64,000 bases of DNA from CBDCYN01 sp965224205 (GTDB lineage Bacteria > Planctomycetota > Phycisphaerae > Phycisphaerales > Phycisphaeraceae), in assembly GCA_965224205.1 (NCBI GenBank), contig CBDCYN010000023.1, forward strand, positions 186,001-250,000. Reading direction: 5' to 3'. Positions 9,701-16,730 of this stretch are shown piece after piece; the stretch's first letter is position 1, and each line of letters opens with the position of its first letter. The translations under genes were made by a program, and so were the position numbers. A model generated the notes under the pieces. The model was not told where the DNA came from. It did not search any database and saw only the letters and a list, made by a program, of their open reading frames with translations.

Positions 9701-10771
9701 GGCCAGGCGATCGACAAGGACACGCGCCACTGGCCGATCTACCGGGAGGTCGAAGCCGACGCACACGGCCACACGTGGCACCGCATCTTCGCGCAGGTGC
9801 GGCGGATCATCCCGGACGTCACGTCGCTGGGGATCGACCCCGACGGGCGGGTGTGGTGGGGGATCGAAAGCGGAGTGATGTACAAGCAGGGCGATCGGTT
9901 CCTAGCGACCGACGTGTCGCAGGGTTTTTTCCACCACCTGGTGACCGAGATCACCAGCTCGCCCAACGGGCGGGTGTGGTTTTCCTCCAAACACCTCCGC
10001 GAGCCGAAGCTGGGGACGATCCACCGGCCGCGGCCCATCGACCAGACCCTGCGCACCGGGGCGCCGCCGCGGTTTGAGACGGTGCGGGTGCCCGGGGTCG
10101 ACGGGGCGATCACCGACGCCGCGGCGGGCCTGGACGGGTCGCAAGTGTACCTGGGCACGTCGCGGGGCCGGGTCGTGGGGTTCGACGGGGACCGGTTGTT
10201 TTTCGATCAAAGTTTCGGGTCCCCGGTCACGGCGGTCGCGTTCGATCGGGTCAGGCGAACCCTGTGGGTGGGCACCGAGCGGAGCGGGGTTTGTCGTGTT
10301 AAGGCGAACCAGGTGACGCGTTACGGCCGCGGCGGTGACGACGGGCTGGCTGGCGGGGCGGTGCTGGACCTGGCCATCGATGCGCGGGGGGTCGTGTGGG
10401 CCGCGGTCAGCGGGCAGGGGTTGTTTAGCGCGGTGCCTTGCGGACAAGAGGCGGGGGCCGGTCCGGGGGCGGGGCCGGGTCCGGGGGCGGAGCGGTGGCG
10501 CAACCACTCGCCGGGCAACTCGGATGTGTTGTATTGGAACGTGGGGCGGATCGCCGCAGACCCGCAAGCGGGGGTGTGGTACCTGCCCCACGACGAAGAG
10601 CGGTCGGTGGGGTTGGGGTACTTCGACGGCGAACGCGGGGCGAGGTATAACCCGCCGCACCGGATTCTGGACCGGCCCAGCTCCTTGGTCGTCGACCCGC
10701 AAGGCAGCGTGTGGGTGGGCACGTGGTTCGACGGGCTCTACAAGCTCGAACGGAAGGCGGTGACGCCGTGA
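6713..10771 (+). CDS. large CsgG-TPR-beta-propeller envelope protein
   Basis: 1352 aa. Start GTG at 6713 overlaps the previous stop and has GGAGG seven bases upstream. Order: signal segment (GVIPFLCVVAVAGVAWA, about 38-54); CsgG/LpoB-like domain (KIAVVNFSPP, IADLLIQSLSRVGSLAILER, to about 220); TPRs (about 225-370, YLEAALWLGRMFEHLGH); then propeller-type repeats to the end (DPDGRVWWGIESGVMYKQGD, DARGVVWAAVSGQGLF, DPQGSVWVGTWFDGLYKLE), like two-component-regulator propellers. In-frame low-complexity inserts occur at 7944-7993 (HDHHQDQNQDQNQDD) and 9505-9560, and the dispersed core repeat is translated at 9583-9614 (RRTRSLTVAARDD). Probably a secreted or periplasmic sensor/assembly protein; function unknown. 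Confidence 0.75.
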   Translation: MTRTTRRTRGTQTSRGSVMAVIHAIQAIHVRTGVIPFLCVVAVAGVAWAGDAPPRPKIAVVNFSPPSDPPANPTPTTLTVMSPEGGSSHQRWLSKAIADLLIQSLSRVGSLAILEREKMQTFVDEMQLGQSALFGQEHAVRLGRVARVEQVIFGRYDLNGDQITLRVHLMDLSTQKIVRTQTATAPLTDLRRLVGGLVVDLLSQQAVNLTDQQKHDVRFERSGSIAATEHFYRAIDRYDRGDYPGALSGFAMAHSRDRGYLEAALWLGRMFEHLGHDRHAAQAYRQLADRAPQSVEGLDARYFAAQLYQTRLADPAQAIEAYTRIIALAPHTPHALAALDRLGDLHATAGRHAQAYQAYRQIDAFQQRTAHRPDALTRGRPSRFVTRRHASRLSREAIVKMIDLYVAMLHDHDHHQDQNQDQNQDDPMAGKLPPPPRGLIVLDPDHPTVGANRLDEQPAVFASTHEAVGWRQRLYAVVVPKGYIATGVDLSVSGQLLEMRPYYAYAMRVLAWPLPRDPDRHWLGAIFGQTPRPSTLHKSVSFHGDHQRVLSIQLRESSARIDDWQITVRLRPVSVVTPNPGASIAAAPAAQPATGFWEGQPAGQVALPVSHDTGSARRSAEAYYRPKKEIDVVHRPGYGYLAVATVGGLDGQRTDLYATASADGRSWSAMTRLPVSGASDDLNPRLIRCERGEVWLAWVSTRRGEGWDLWLARWRGQNAWDPPRRVPFEKFFGDEGNEGHQGDDGGDGHEPNTPQGDRSRGLASPLEYDVFQDRQGRWIAVGYAAATRRIVFLTSRDLDGWRLLAGVGVASPAFGLSLTQDSAGAYRLGYLGGHGKIHLWRSNDARQWTTQQFSVRFWNQSFFPTPGTHRMRLLPLDNSQLLMLVSDNLYGLQYAKFHPDTQAPRLDLVSRAGLEAYGVTQAPLRGPAGNDASDTDDPSDTDTDADTENVMRDTPSRRTRSLTVAARDDPRDREYLVALKHGDRVGFRRYRRFNVNGQAIDKDTRHWPIYREVEADAHGHTWHRIFAQVRRIIPDVTSLGIDPDGRVWWGIESGVMYKQGDRFLATDVSQGFFHHLVTEITSSPNGRVWFSSKHLREPKLGTIHRPRPIDQTLRTGAPPRFETVRVPGVDGAITDAAAGLDGSQVYLGTSRGRVVGFDGDRLFFDQSFGSPVTAVAFDRVRRTLWVGTERSGVCRVKANQVTRYGRGGDDGLAGGAVLDLAIDARGVVWAAVSGQGLFSAVPCGQEAGAGPGAGPGPGAERWRNHSPGNSDVLYWNVGRIAADPQAGVWYLPHDEERSVGLGYFDGERGARYNPPHRILDRPSSLVVDPQGSVWVGTWFDGLYKLERKAVTP
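9583..9614. repeat. shared core repeat inside a coding region
   Basis: GAACCCGCTCCCTGACGGTC then GCGGCTCG is inserted in frame in the 1352-aa gene between propeller segments and translates as RRTRSLTVAARDD. It follows a GATACGGAT microrepeat. Confidence 0.8.
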
Positions 10772-11703
10772 AACGGAAGATGCGTGCGGGGGTTGCTTTC
10801 GTCGCTGTCGCGATCGTGCTGGGGGTGGGCTCGGCGTTGCTCTACGGCCAGGATCAAAGACAGGGTCAAAATCAGGGCCACAAACAAGGCCAAGGCCAAG
10901 ATCAAGACCAAGATCAAGACCACAGCCGAGACGATCAGCCGGTGACGGTCTTGATCCTCGGGTTCGACAATGCGACCGGTCGCGCCTCGCTCGAAGCGGT
11001 TTCCCAAGCGGTGCCCGACCTGTTAGCGGCGTACCTGTCGGGGGGGGCGGGCCCGGTGCGCGTGGTCGATCGCCGGGCGCTGGAGGCGGTTTATCAAGAA
11101 AAAGCCTTGACGTGGCAGGGCCTGGTCGAGGGTCGATCGGAATCACACCCCGGCGTGTTAGCCCAAGCCCGATATATCGTCCGCGGCAGCTTAAGCCGTC
11201 CCACCACCCCCGGACACCCCGGACACCCCAACGGCGGCCCGGACGGGGTCGAGCTTAAAGCGTTTATCCATGAAACCGCTACGACGCGCCTGTTGAAGGT
11301 GGTCGAAGCCCGCGGCGGTGCGGGTGAGATCCCCCGCCTGTGCCGGCAAGCCGCTTCGGGCATCGCGGCCCACTTCCAGGCCAAGCTGCCGCCGATCGAG
11401 GACCTGCCACTCGACGCCGACCCGGACAAGAGCTTGTGGATGATCCACGGCCTCAACGCGTATCACCACGGCCAGCCGCACCGGGCGCTGGCGGCGTTCT
11501 TGAAGATCCTCGACGACCACCCCGACGACGAACCGGCTCGGTATTGGCTTACGAAATGTTTCCTAGCTGCGGGCATGGAACCCCACGCGCGGATCGAGGC
11601 CCAGGAATATTTGAATCACCACGCCCACAGCCCCCGCGCCTCGCAGGTCCGGGACCTGTTGCGATCCCTGGACTCATTACCTAAGGAAAGCGACTCGCCC
11701 TGA
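10768..11703 (+). CDS. CsgG-like envelope protein with C-terminal TPR, third of three
   Basis: 311 aa from the GTG at 10768 that overlaps the previous stop (GTGA). Signal segment at residues 6-25 (RAGVAFVAVAIVLGVGSALL), then a Gln/Asp/Gly low-complexity run (QGQDQDQDQDHSRDD). A CsgG/FlgO-type domain follows (VTVLILGFDNATGRASLEAV, DLLAAYLSG, VRVVDRRALEAVYQEK). The C-terminus is a short TPR (AYHHGQPHRALAAFLKILDD). Coupling and shared domain type suggest that the three products form one envelope complex or system. Confidence 0.7.
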   Translation: MKRKMRAGVAFVAVAIVLGVGSALLYGQDQRQGQNQGHKQGQGQDQDQDQDHSRDDQPVTVLILGFDNATGRASLEAVSQAVPDLLAAYLSGGAGPVRVVDRRALEAVYQEKALTWQGLVEGRSESHPGVLAQARYIVRGSLSRPTTPGHPGHPNGGPDGVELKAFIHETATTRLLKVVEARGGAGEIPRLCRQAASGIAAHFQAKLPPIEDLPLDADPDKSLWMIHGLNAYHHGQPHRALAAFLKILDDHPDDEPARYWLTKCFLAAGMEPHARIEAQEYLNHHAHSPRASQVRDLLRSLDSLPKESDSP

Positions 11704-11750
11704 CCGGCGGGGATCGACCCCAAGAACCTCTCGCGATCGAAACCCCTACC

Positions 11751-11875
11751 GCGTTTTCTAAGGACCTGTAGAGCTCCATGGCGAGCCGCGACCGTGAGGA
11801 AGCGGGTTCTTTCTCGGCTCATGATACGGACGGAGGAACCCGCTTGCTCATACGCGCGGCTCGCCATGAAACGAT
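11751..11875. repeat. inverted pair of the shared core
   Basis: The left arm (GGCGAGCCGCGACCGTGAGG..., from 11780) and right arm (...CTCATACGCGCGGCTCGCCA, to 11866) form a long imperfect inverted repeat. The left border GCGTTTTCTAAGGACCTGTA resembles the end of the 949 and 36374 elements. It lies downstream of the CsgG operon and could act as a transcript hairpin. Confidence 0.7.
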
Positions 11876-11886
11876 GCCGGCTATTA

Positions 11887-11988
11887 TTGATCTTTGAATT
11901 GTTGACTTAATTCCGAGGCTTGCCAGCAGATGGGTTTTTCAGGACCGAGCTAACTCCAGAGCAGTTAAGTCAACAATTCAAAGATCAA
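11887..11988. mobile_element. 102-bp IS630-related MITE
   Basis: The ends are a near-perfect 24-bp inverted repeat (left TTGATCTTTGAATTGTTGAC, right its complement) flanked by TA on both sides (11885-11886 and 11989-11990). The outer 13 bases equal those of the IS630 element at 19066-20170. No coding capacity. This looks like a non-autonomous derivative mobilised by such a transposase. Confidence 0.8.
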
Positions 11989-12017
11989 TAGTAAACGCAC
12001 CCGGGGTTTCTACGGTC

Positions 12018-13349
12018 TTACGGCATCTGGTCGACCATGTTGATGAACCGCATCGCGGTGGCGCGCTCCTGGGCGGTGGGGTTGCTGCTTAGGGCACGCT
12101 GGGCGTAGTGGCGGACCTTCTGGGCGTCGCGGTGGATGCTGGCCTGGATCCAGCACATGCTCAGGCAGGCGCTGGCGCTGTTGGGGGCCAAGGCCAAGCC
12201 CTGGATCAGCCGCTGCTCGCTGAGGCCGTGCTCGTTGCGGTGGTGGTGCTCGTTGGCCATTTCAAAGTGGATGCCGGCTCGTCGCCCGTGGAAGTAATCG
12301 ATCGACGACCAGATGGTGTTGCGGGCCCAGCGGTTGCCGATCTTCTCGAACTGCTCCAACGCGGTGTCGATCTGGTAGTTCTTATCCGCAAAATAAGCGT
12401 AATAGAACCGCATCCGGGGGTTTTCCGGGTAACGCGCCAGGATCGCGCGGTACACGCGGTTGACCCGCGGCCAGAACTGCTCGTCGACCTGGCGCACGTC
12501 CTGGCCGCTGCGCTTGGCGATCCGTCGAAGCTCGTCGTAGGCCGAGACGAACGGCGTAGCCAACATCGGGTGGTGTTTCGACGCTTCGTGGCACTCGAAC
12601 CCAAAGGCCATCATCTGCTCGACGCTCCCTCCCCACTTGGGCGTGAGGTACATGAGCTTGCGGTGCCGGGCGGAGTTGTGATGGGGACAGGCGGTGATCG
12701 CCTGTTGGTAGAGCCTCTCGATCGTGTCTGGATCGGCGCCTTGACCCATGGCCACGCTCAGTTGCAGGGACGGGGCGTTGGGGTCGCGCCGGTTGAGCTG
12801 GTACGCGTGCTCGAGGTCTTGCTTGGCTAGGCGCAGGTGCTCCTCAAACTTCGGCCACGCGTCGGCTTTGACGTTCGCGGCCCAGTCGCTGCCGCGGTAA
12901 GCCCACGCCCACTTAATGTGCAGCGACCCGCGGACGACGTACGGCACGTGCGATCGAGGGTGTTTGTTTATCCATTCCTCGAGGACCGCCGCGTGCTTGC
13001 GGAACTGGGCGGGGGTCTGAGCCTCGCCCAGCCAGTCATACATCTGCGAGAGGTGGATCGATTCGAGCTCATCGCTCTGGTCCTTGAGGTGCTGGGCCAC
13101 CCACCGCTCGACGCGGTCGAAGTCTTTTTGCTCGAACACCACCGGGCGCCACGCCGTGGCATCGGCTAGGACCTCGTACCGGGTGTTGCCCACCCACTCG
13201 TAAGCCGGCTGGTCGGGCGTCGGGGTACCCAGATCGCGGTTGGAGCGCGCTTGAGCGGTCGCCGCCGCCACCGCCACCGCCACAAACACGAACGCCCGGA
13301 TACCCTTCCCGACCACACCCCCCCCTGCCGACACCAAGCACGCAGCCAT
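12018..13349 (-). CDS. secreted DUF4034-like repeat protein
   Basis: 443 aa with a signal segment at about residues 15-34 (GIRAFVFVAVAVAAATAQA). The rest is helical. Motifs such as WINKHPRSHVPYVVRGSLHI, RGSDWAANV...WPKFEEHL and LAKQDLEHAYQLNRRDPNAP match my memory of DUF4034 proteins, whose helical repeats are TPR-related. No enzyme motif seen. Probably exported. It faces the CsgG operon and does not belong to it. An alternative start about 15 residues downstream is possible. Confidence 0.7.
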   Translation of the reverse strand: MAACLVSAGGGVVGKGIRAFVFVAVAVAAATAQARSNRDLGTPTPDQPAYEWVGNTRYEVLADATAWRPVVFEQKDFDRVERWVAQHLKDQSDELESIHLSQMYDWLGEAQTPAQFRKHAAVLEEWINKHPRSHVPYVVRGSLHIKWAWAYRGSDWAANVKADAWPKFEEHLRLAKQDLEHAYQLNRRDPNAPSLQLSVAMGQGADPDTIERLYQQAITACPHHNSARHRKLMYLTPKWGGSVEQMMAFGFECHEASKHHPMLATPFVSAYDELRRIAKRSGQDVRQVDEQFWPRVNRVYRAILARYPENPRMRFYYAYFADKNYQIDTALEQFEKIGNRWARNTIWSSIDYFHGRRAGIHFEMANEHHHRNEHGLSEQRLIQGLALAPNSASACLSMCWIQASIHRDAQKVRHYAQRALSSNPTAQERATAMRFINMVDQMP

Positions 13350-13375
13350 GATCTCCCCCTTCTAGAAATTCTAAG

Positions 13376-13462
13376 AAGCTGTTTCAAAAACCATGGACGG
13401 GTGCCACGGGCTGCTTGTCAGCCAGTGCGGAAACCAACGGGATACAGATTTTGAAACAGCTT
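13376..13462. mobile_element. 87-bp inverted-repeat element, copy 1
   Basis: Starts AAGCTGTTTCAAAA and ends with its exact complement (14 bp). An inner hairpin is built on GCCA/TGGC-type sequence (GGGTGCCAC...GCCAGTGCGG). A second copy of identical length lies at 31389-31475. Located upstream of the DUF4034-like gene. Confidence 0.8.
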
Positions 13463-13651
13463 GTAAATGAAATTTAGATCGTCTTTCACCCGATCACGAC
13501 GGGCCGTCCCCCAAGACGCGCTCGAGCACCACCCACCAGCCCCTCAACGCGGGGCCCACAAGACCCTCTTCGGCACAAACCCGATCGAACATAAACAGCC
13601 CACGCGCCACCCCTCCGCCGGGTCGATCAGCCCCCCCCGCGCGCCGCGACC

Positions 13652-13699
13652 AAACAGCCACCGACCGGAGTCGAACCGGTAACCTCAGGTTTACAAAAC
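13652..13699. repeat. 48-bp inverted repeat, left arm (tRNA-Thr 3' half)
   Basis: Covers the 3' half of tRNA-Thr plus GTTT downstream. An exact inverted copy is at 15292-15339. The integrase gene lies between the arms. Confidence 0.8.
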
Positions 13700-13728
13700 C
13701 AGTGCTCTGCCAATTGAGCTACGGTGGC
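13656..13728 (-). tRNA. tRNA-Thr (anticodon TGT)
   Basis: 73-nt cloverleaf on the minus strand. The acceptor stem GCCACCG pairs with CGGTGGC, the anticodon loop is TTTGTAA and the T-arm CCGGTTCGACTCCGG. CCA is not encoded. The 5' half (13688-13728) is repeated directly at 23756 and the 3' half is repeated inverted at 15292, so the present gene is a chimera restored by the integrated element. Confidence 0.9.
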
Positions 13729-13730
13729 AG
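13688..13730. repeat. attachment-site repeat, left copy (attL-like)
   Basis: 43 bp (GGTTTACAAAACCAGTGCTC...CTACGGTGGCAG) identical and in direct orientation to 23756-23798. It spans the anticodon loop to the tRNA 5' end. The interval of 10.1 kb carries integrase, primase and an excisionase-like gene, as expected for an integrated element. Confidence 0.8.
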
Positions 13731-13749
13731 GTGACAGGAAAACAGTATT

Positions 13750-15054
13750 TTACGCGCTGCCGTTCATGTGGGCCAGTAGGAAGTCGGCCACGCGCTGAAC
13801 ACAACTTCGCAGGTGGTCGGTGCTGACCAGCTGGTACCCCTCGGTGACGTCCACGGGGTTGAGCGGCAGGCGGTGGTTCATCAGCAGCTTGGTTTCAAGG
13901 TGGCCGACACCCGCCTCACGGCAGGCCGAGGCAAAGGTGTCGCGCAGACGGTGCGGGCTGGGGAACTTTCGGATGTTGTGGTAGCTGCCGTCGTCCAGCT
14001 TGATATACCTCTGCTCCTTGGGCTCCTGAACGTGGGTGACCTGCCCGCGCCGGTTAACGGTCGGGAAGGCCCAGCCGCCGTCACCCTCGCGCTCGGTGAA
14101 CAGCACCGGATTCTCCTCGCGCCGTCGCCCCAGGACGTCTATCGCGGGTTCGGCCAGCGGGACGGTGAAGCCCCGGCTGACTCCGCCCTTGGGCATCGGC
14201 CTGTGGATGCAACCGAGTGGTACCTCCACGCGCTTCTCGCGCTGGCCGTTGGGGACGACCACCGTCTTAGTCTTATCGCCCAGGTTGACGTGCTCCCAAC
14301 GAACGGTGCGGGCGTCCATGGACCGCAGGCCCGTGAACAGGATGAACCGGTGCAGGTCACGACGAACTGGCATTAACTCGTCTTCCACGGCCTGGGCCCA
14401 GGTGGAGAGACGGTCCCAAGGGATAGGCTCACGGCGGCGGGTAACCGGATTGAACTTGACCCCGACCACCGGGTTCGGGGGAAGGTCGTCGTGGACCGAC
14501 GCGGCGGTGTTGTACGCGGCGCGGAAGATGGCGAACGTCTGGTTCGCTGCGTAGGGACCCGAGTTCTTGGTGATTTGATTGTGGCGTGCACGACACTCGG
14601 CGCGGGTGATCTCCCGCAGTGGTCGGCTCAGCCAATCAGCGAGGTGACGAGTGGGCTTGTCGCGGAAGTCCTGCATGGACCGTTCGGCTCGCTTGTATTT
14701 GCGCATATCGGCAAGGTGCATCTCCACCGCCTGGGCCAGTGTGACACCCCGCGCCGCTGCCTGACGCATCCGCCGGTTCGGGTTCTCGCCCCGGTCCATC
14801 TCAGCGAGGACCTGGATGGCTTCTTTACGAGCCCGCTCGGCGGTCCAGACCCGACCATACCGGCCGATGGTGACGCGGACCGTACGGCCGGCTACATCTT
14901 TCTGAGCGACAAACGACCGGGCCGTCCGCCCAACCACCAACCCGAACCCGGGGATCTCTGAGTCCCAGTAGATGGCCCGCTTCGCTGGCGGCTGCACCAG
15001 AGGGCAGCGGGCTTCGATGTTTTTATTGGTGAGTTTGAACTTCTTACCGGACAC
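13750..15054 (-). CDS. tyrosine recombinase integrase
   Basis: 434 aa. GTG at 15054 is preceded by GGAGG with five-base spacing, better than the in-frame ATG at 15090. N-terminal DUF4102-like arm-binding region (WDSEIPGFGLVVGRTARSF, VTIGRYGRVW, RKEAIQVLAEMDRGENPN), SAM-like core-binding region, and C-terminal catalytic domain. Catalytic residues: Arg near 245 (TGLRSMDARTVRWEHV), His-x-x-Arg near 368 (SPHRLRDTFAS), Tyr near 406 (EGYQLVSTDHL). The second His site appears as NHR rather than GH, a mild deviation. It lies next to tRNA-Thr and is very probably the enzyme that integrated the 13.7-23.8 kb element. Confidence 0.93.
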   Translation of the reverse strand: MSGKKFKLTNKNIEARCPLVQPPAKRAIYWDSEIPGFGLVVGRTARSFVAQKDVAGRTVRVTIGRYGRVWTAERARKEAIQVLAEMDRGENPNRRMRQAAARGVTLAQAVEMHLADMRKYKRAERSMQDFRDKPTRHLADWLSRPLREITRAECRARHNQITKNSGPYAANQTFAIFRAAYNTAASVHDDLPPNPVVGVKFNPVTRRREPIPWDRLSTWAQAVEDELMPVRRDLHRFILFTGLRSMDARTVRWEHVNLGDKTKTVVVPNGQREKRVEVPLGCIHRPMPKGGVSRGFTVPLAEPAIDVLGRRREENPVLFTEREGDGGWAFPTVNRRGQVTHVQEPKEQRYIKLDDGSYHNIRKFPSPHRLRDTFASACREAGVGHLETKLLMNHRLPLNPVDVTEGYQLVSTDHLRSCVQRVADFLLAHMNGSA

Positions 15055-15291
15055 AGCGACCTCCACACATGCGGCGCGCAGCGACAGCACCCCACAGAGA
15101 TGACATCGGCTCGCCTAGGTTCGCACTTTTCTGCCCGAGCACGGTCGCCGTCCTGGCAACGCGCCGAGCAAGGCCGGAGCAACGGGGGTATGGCCGTCCA
15201 TGGCGGTCCATAGCAGGCTGCCCGACTCAGAGAATCATGTGCCGCGAGTCCATTGCAGGCAACCACGGTCCACGAAGGTCTTGCGACGCGA

Positions 15292-15339
15292 GTTTTGTAA
15301 ACCTGAGGTTACCGGTTCGACTCCGGTCGGTGGCTGTTT
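15292..15339. repeat. 48-bp inverted repeat, right arm (tRNA-Thr 3' half)
   Basis: GTTTTGTAAACCTGAGGTTA... through GGTGGCTGTTT is the exact inverse of 13652-13699. No tRNA 5' half precedes it (GCGACGCGA instead), so it cannot be a functional tRNA as it stands. Confidence 0.85.
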
Positions 15340-15521
15340 TCGTGTGGATTTGCAGCCCCACACTTCCGGGTATCGCTCAAGGTGTTGAGCAAGCGTCAGG
15401 CAAGGCAAACGACCATAGCCGAGTCCATTTTCTTGAACGATCAGATGGACTTTCGAGCATGGTGCGATGTCGCGAATGTTGAATGGTTGGCAAGCTTTGG
15501 TTGTCGTTTTGGTTGTTCAGT

Positions 15522-15573
15522 GATTGCAAATCCGTTGGCTTACGCCATCGTGGGTTCGAATCCCACCGCGGCC
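15522..15573 (+). pseudogene. 3' half of a tRNA-Cys(GCA)-like gene
   Basis: GATTGCAAATCCG (anticodon arm, GCA), a variable arm TTGGCTTACGCCATC, T-arm GTGGGTTCGAATCCCAC, and acceptor 3' strand CGCGGCC. The 5' half is absent: the sequence before GATTGCAAATC does not supply D-arm or acceptor partner. Like the tRNA-Thr fragments it begins at the anticodon loop, so it looks like a remnant attachment site. The variable arm is unusually long for tRNA-Cys. Confidence 0.6.
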
Positions 15574-16082
15574 TTTTGGTTGGAACCCCTGTCTCCGGTG
15601 GGAGATAGGGGGTTTGGTTTATCCAGTTGGCAAGTCTGATGCGGTTGAGGGTGTTGGGCCTAGGCTACGAGGAGGCTACGTTTGGGGGACTGGTGTGACG
15701 TTGCTCGCGAGCCCTCCGGCGCTGTCGAGACCCTTTGGGCCAAGCGTGATCGTCGGCGATGACAGTGCGGTCCGCCGATACACCCAGTAGGTTCTTGTTG
15801 GCTAGCTCACTCATCGTTGATGAACCCCCACATGACAGCTTCTTCTTTGGTGGTCTGGACCACATTCAGTGTGGGTTGATGGAATTCTGGTGTTGTCCCC
15901 TGCCTTACCATTGATCACTGGTTTCTGTGGATTGCAGATGAGGCGTCCCGGTGACGTGAACGAGGACGAGCTGTGGATGCAGAAGGATGCTTCCTACAAC
16001 ACCGGGCTGGAGGCAAGGAAGAAGTTGGTGGACGAATTAACTTGATTGGGATTATCCAAATAAGTGTACAATTCCCGATGAT

Positions 16083-16730
16083 ATGACGAATCATCATGAA
16101 GATACAGCGGTTAGATCGGTGCAGGCTTTGGTGGGACGGGAAACGGAGATCCGTTTCTTTGTGGACGAGGTGCTGGGTAGCCGATTGGCGCAAGTGGTCT
16201 TGGTGGCCGACCAGGCCGGGATGGGAAAGACGGCGCTGCTAGACAAGTTTGCAGAACTTGCCGCAGTGCGACCGGTGACAGGCTGCGTCCGGTACGAGGT
16301 GGCTCCGAGCGACCCGGTGGACTCAATCCTTGCGTTGATGATTGATCACGCCTACGACGCCGCGGGAAGTGAACCCGGCTCGCTAGACCGGACTGATCAG
16401 CGTCTCCGGCAGTGGCATGCATTGCTCAATCTACTGCCACAAAAAGCTAAGCAACTGCACGATCTGATGGCGTCTCTCAAGCGTGATCCAACTAAATCGA
16501 CGCGGACTCAATTCACTGAGCGTATCAAGCTGATCTCTTCGCGTCTTCCGGATGACGGACGCGCCGTATTCCTGATTGACCCAGAGAAATACCTGGACGA
16601 GAAGAGCGTGGACGCCTGGCGGTTAGTGGCAGAGTGTCTACCAGAAAAGGTAAAGCTGGTGTTTGCTCAACGGCCGGACGATTCACTGGTATGTAATAAC
16701 GATTTCCTTGCAATCCGGAGGAAATATAGG
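16083..16730 (+). pseudogene. STAND ATPase-TPR gene, fragment 1 (ATPase N-terminus)
   Basis: 216 codons before IS481 copy A. It begins directly with an AAA/STAND module: VGRETEIRFFVDEVLGSRLA, Walker A DQAGMGKT (about 43-50) and Walker B AVFLIDPEKYLDE (about 160-172), where Asp-Pro replaces the usual acidic pair. The frame continues after the IS (RRKY to YKDRLVVIHLDKL). STAND ATPases with C-terminal TPRs act as signal-transducing switches, often in defence or regulation. No effector domain is visible at the N-terminus. Now inactive unless the IS excises. Confidence 0.8.

Larger units (their letters stand above)
15055..16082. other. long intergenic region with tRNA fragments
   Basis: About 1 kb without a convincing gene. 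It holds the inverted tRNA-Thr 3' half (15292-15339) and a tRNA-Cys-like 3' half (15522-15573). Just before the STAND gene there is a possible promoter, TTGATT at 16042 and TACAAT at 16067 with a 19-bp spacer. ORFs of 60-140 codons here lack coding character. The region may be remains of an N-terminal effector or of earlier integrations. Confidence 0.5.

Noticed and set aside
15292..15339. A second functional tRNA-Thr
   Set aside because: Only the 3' half is present; no 5' acceptor strand or D-arm precedes it.
15382..15639. 85-aa ORF in the long intergenic region of the integrative element
   Set aside because: It covers the tRNA-Cys-like fragment, has no ribosome-binding site and no coding character.
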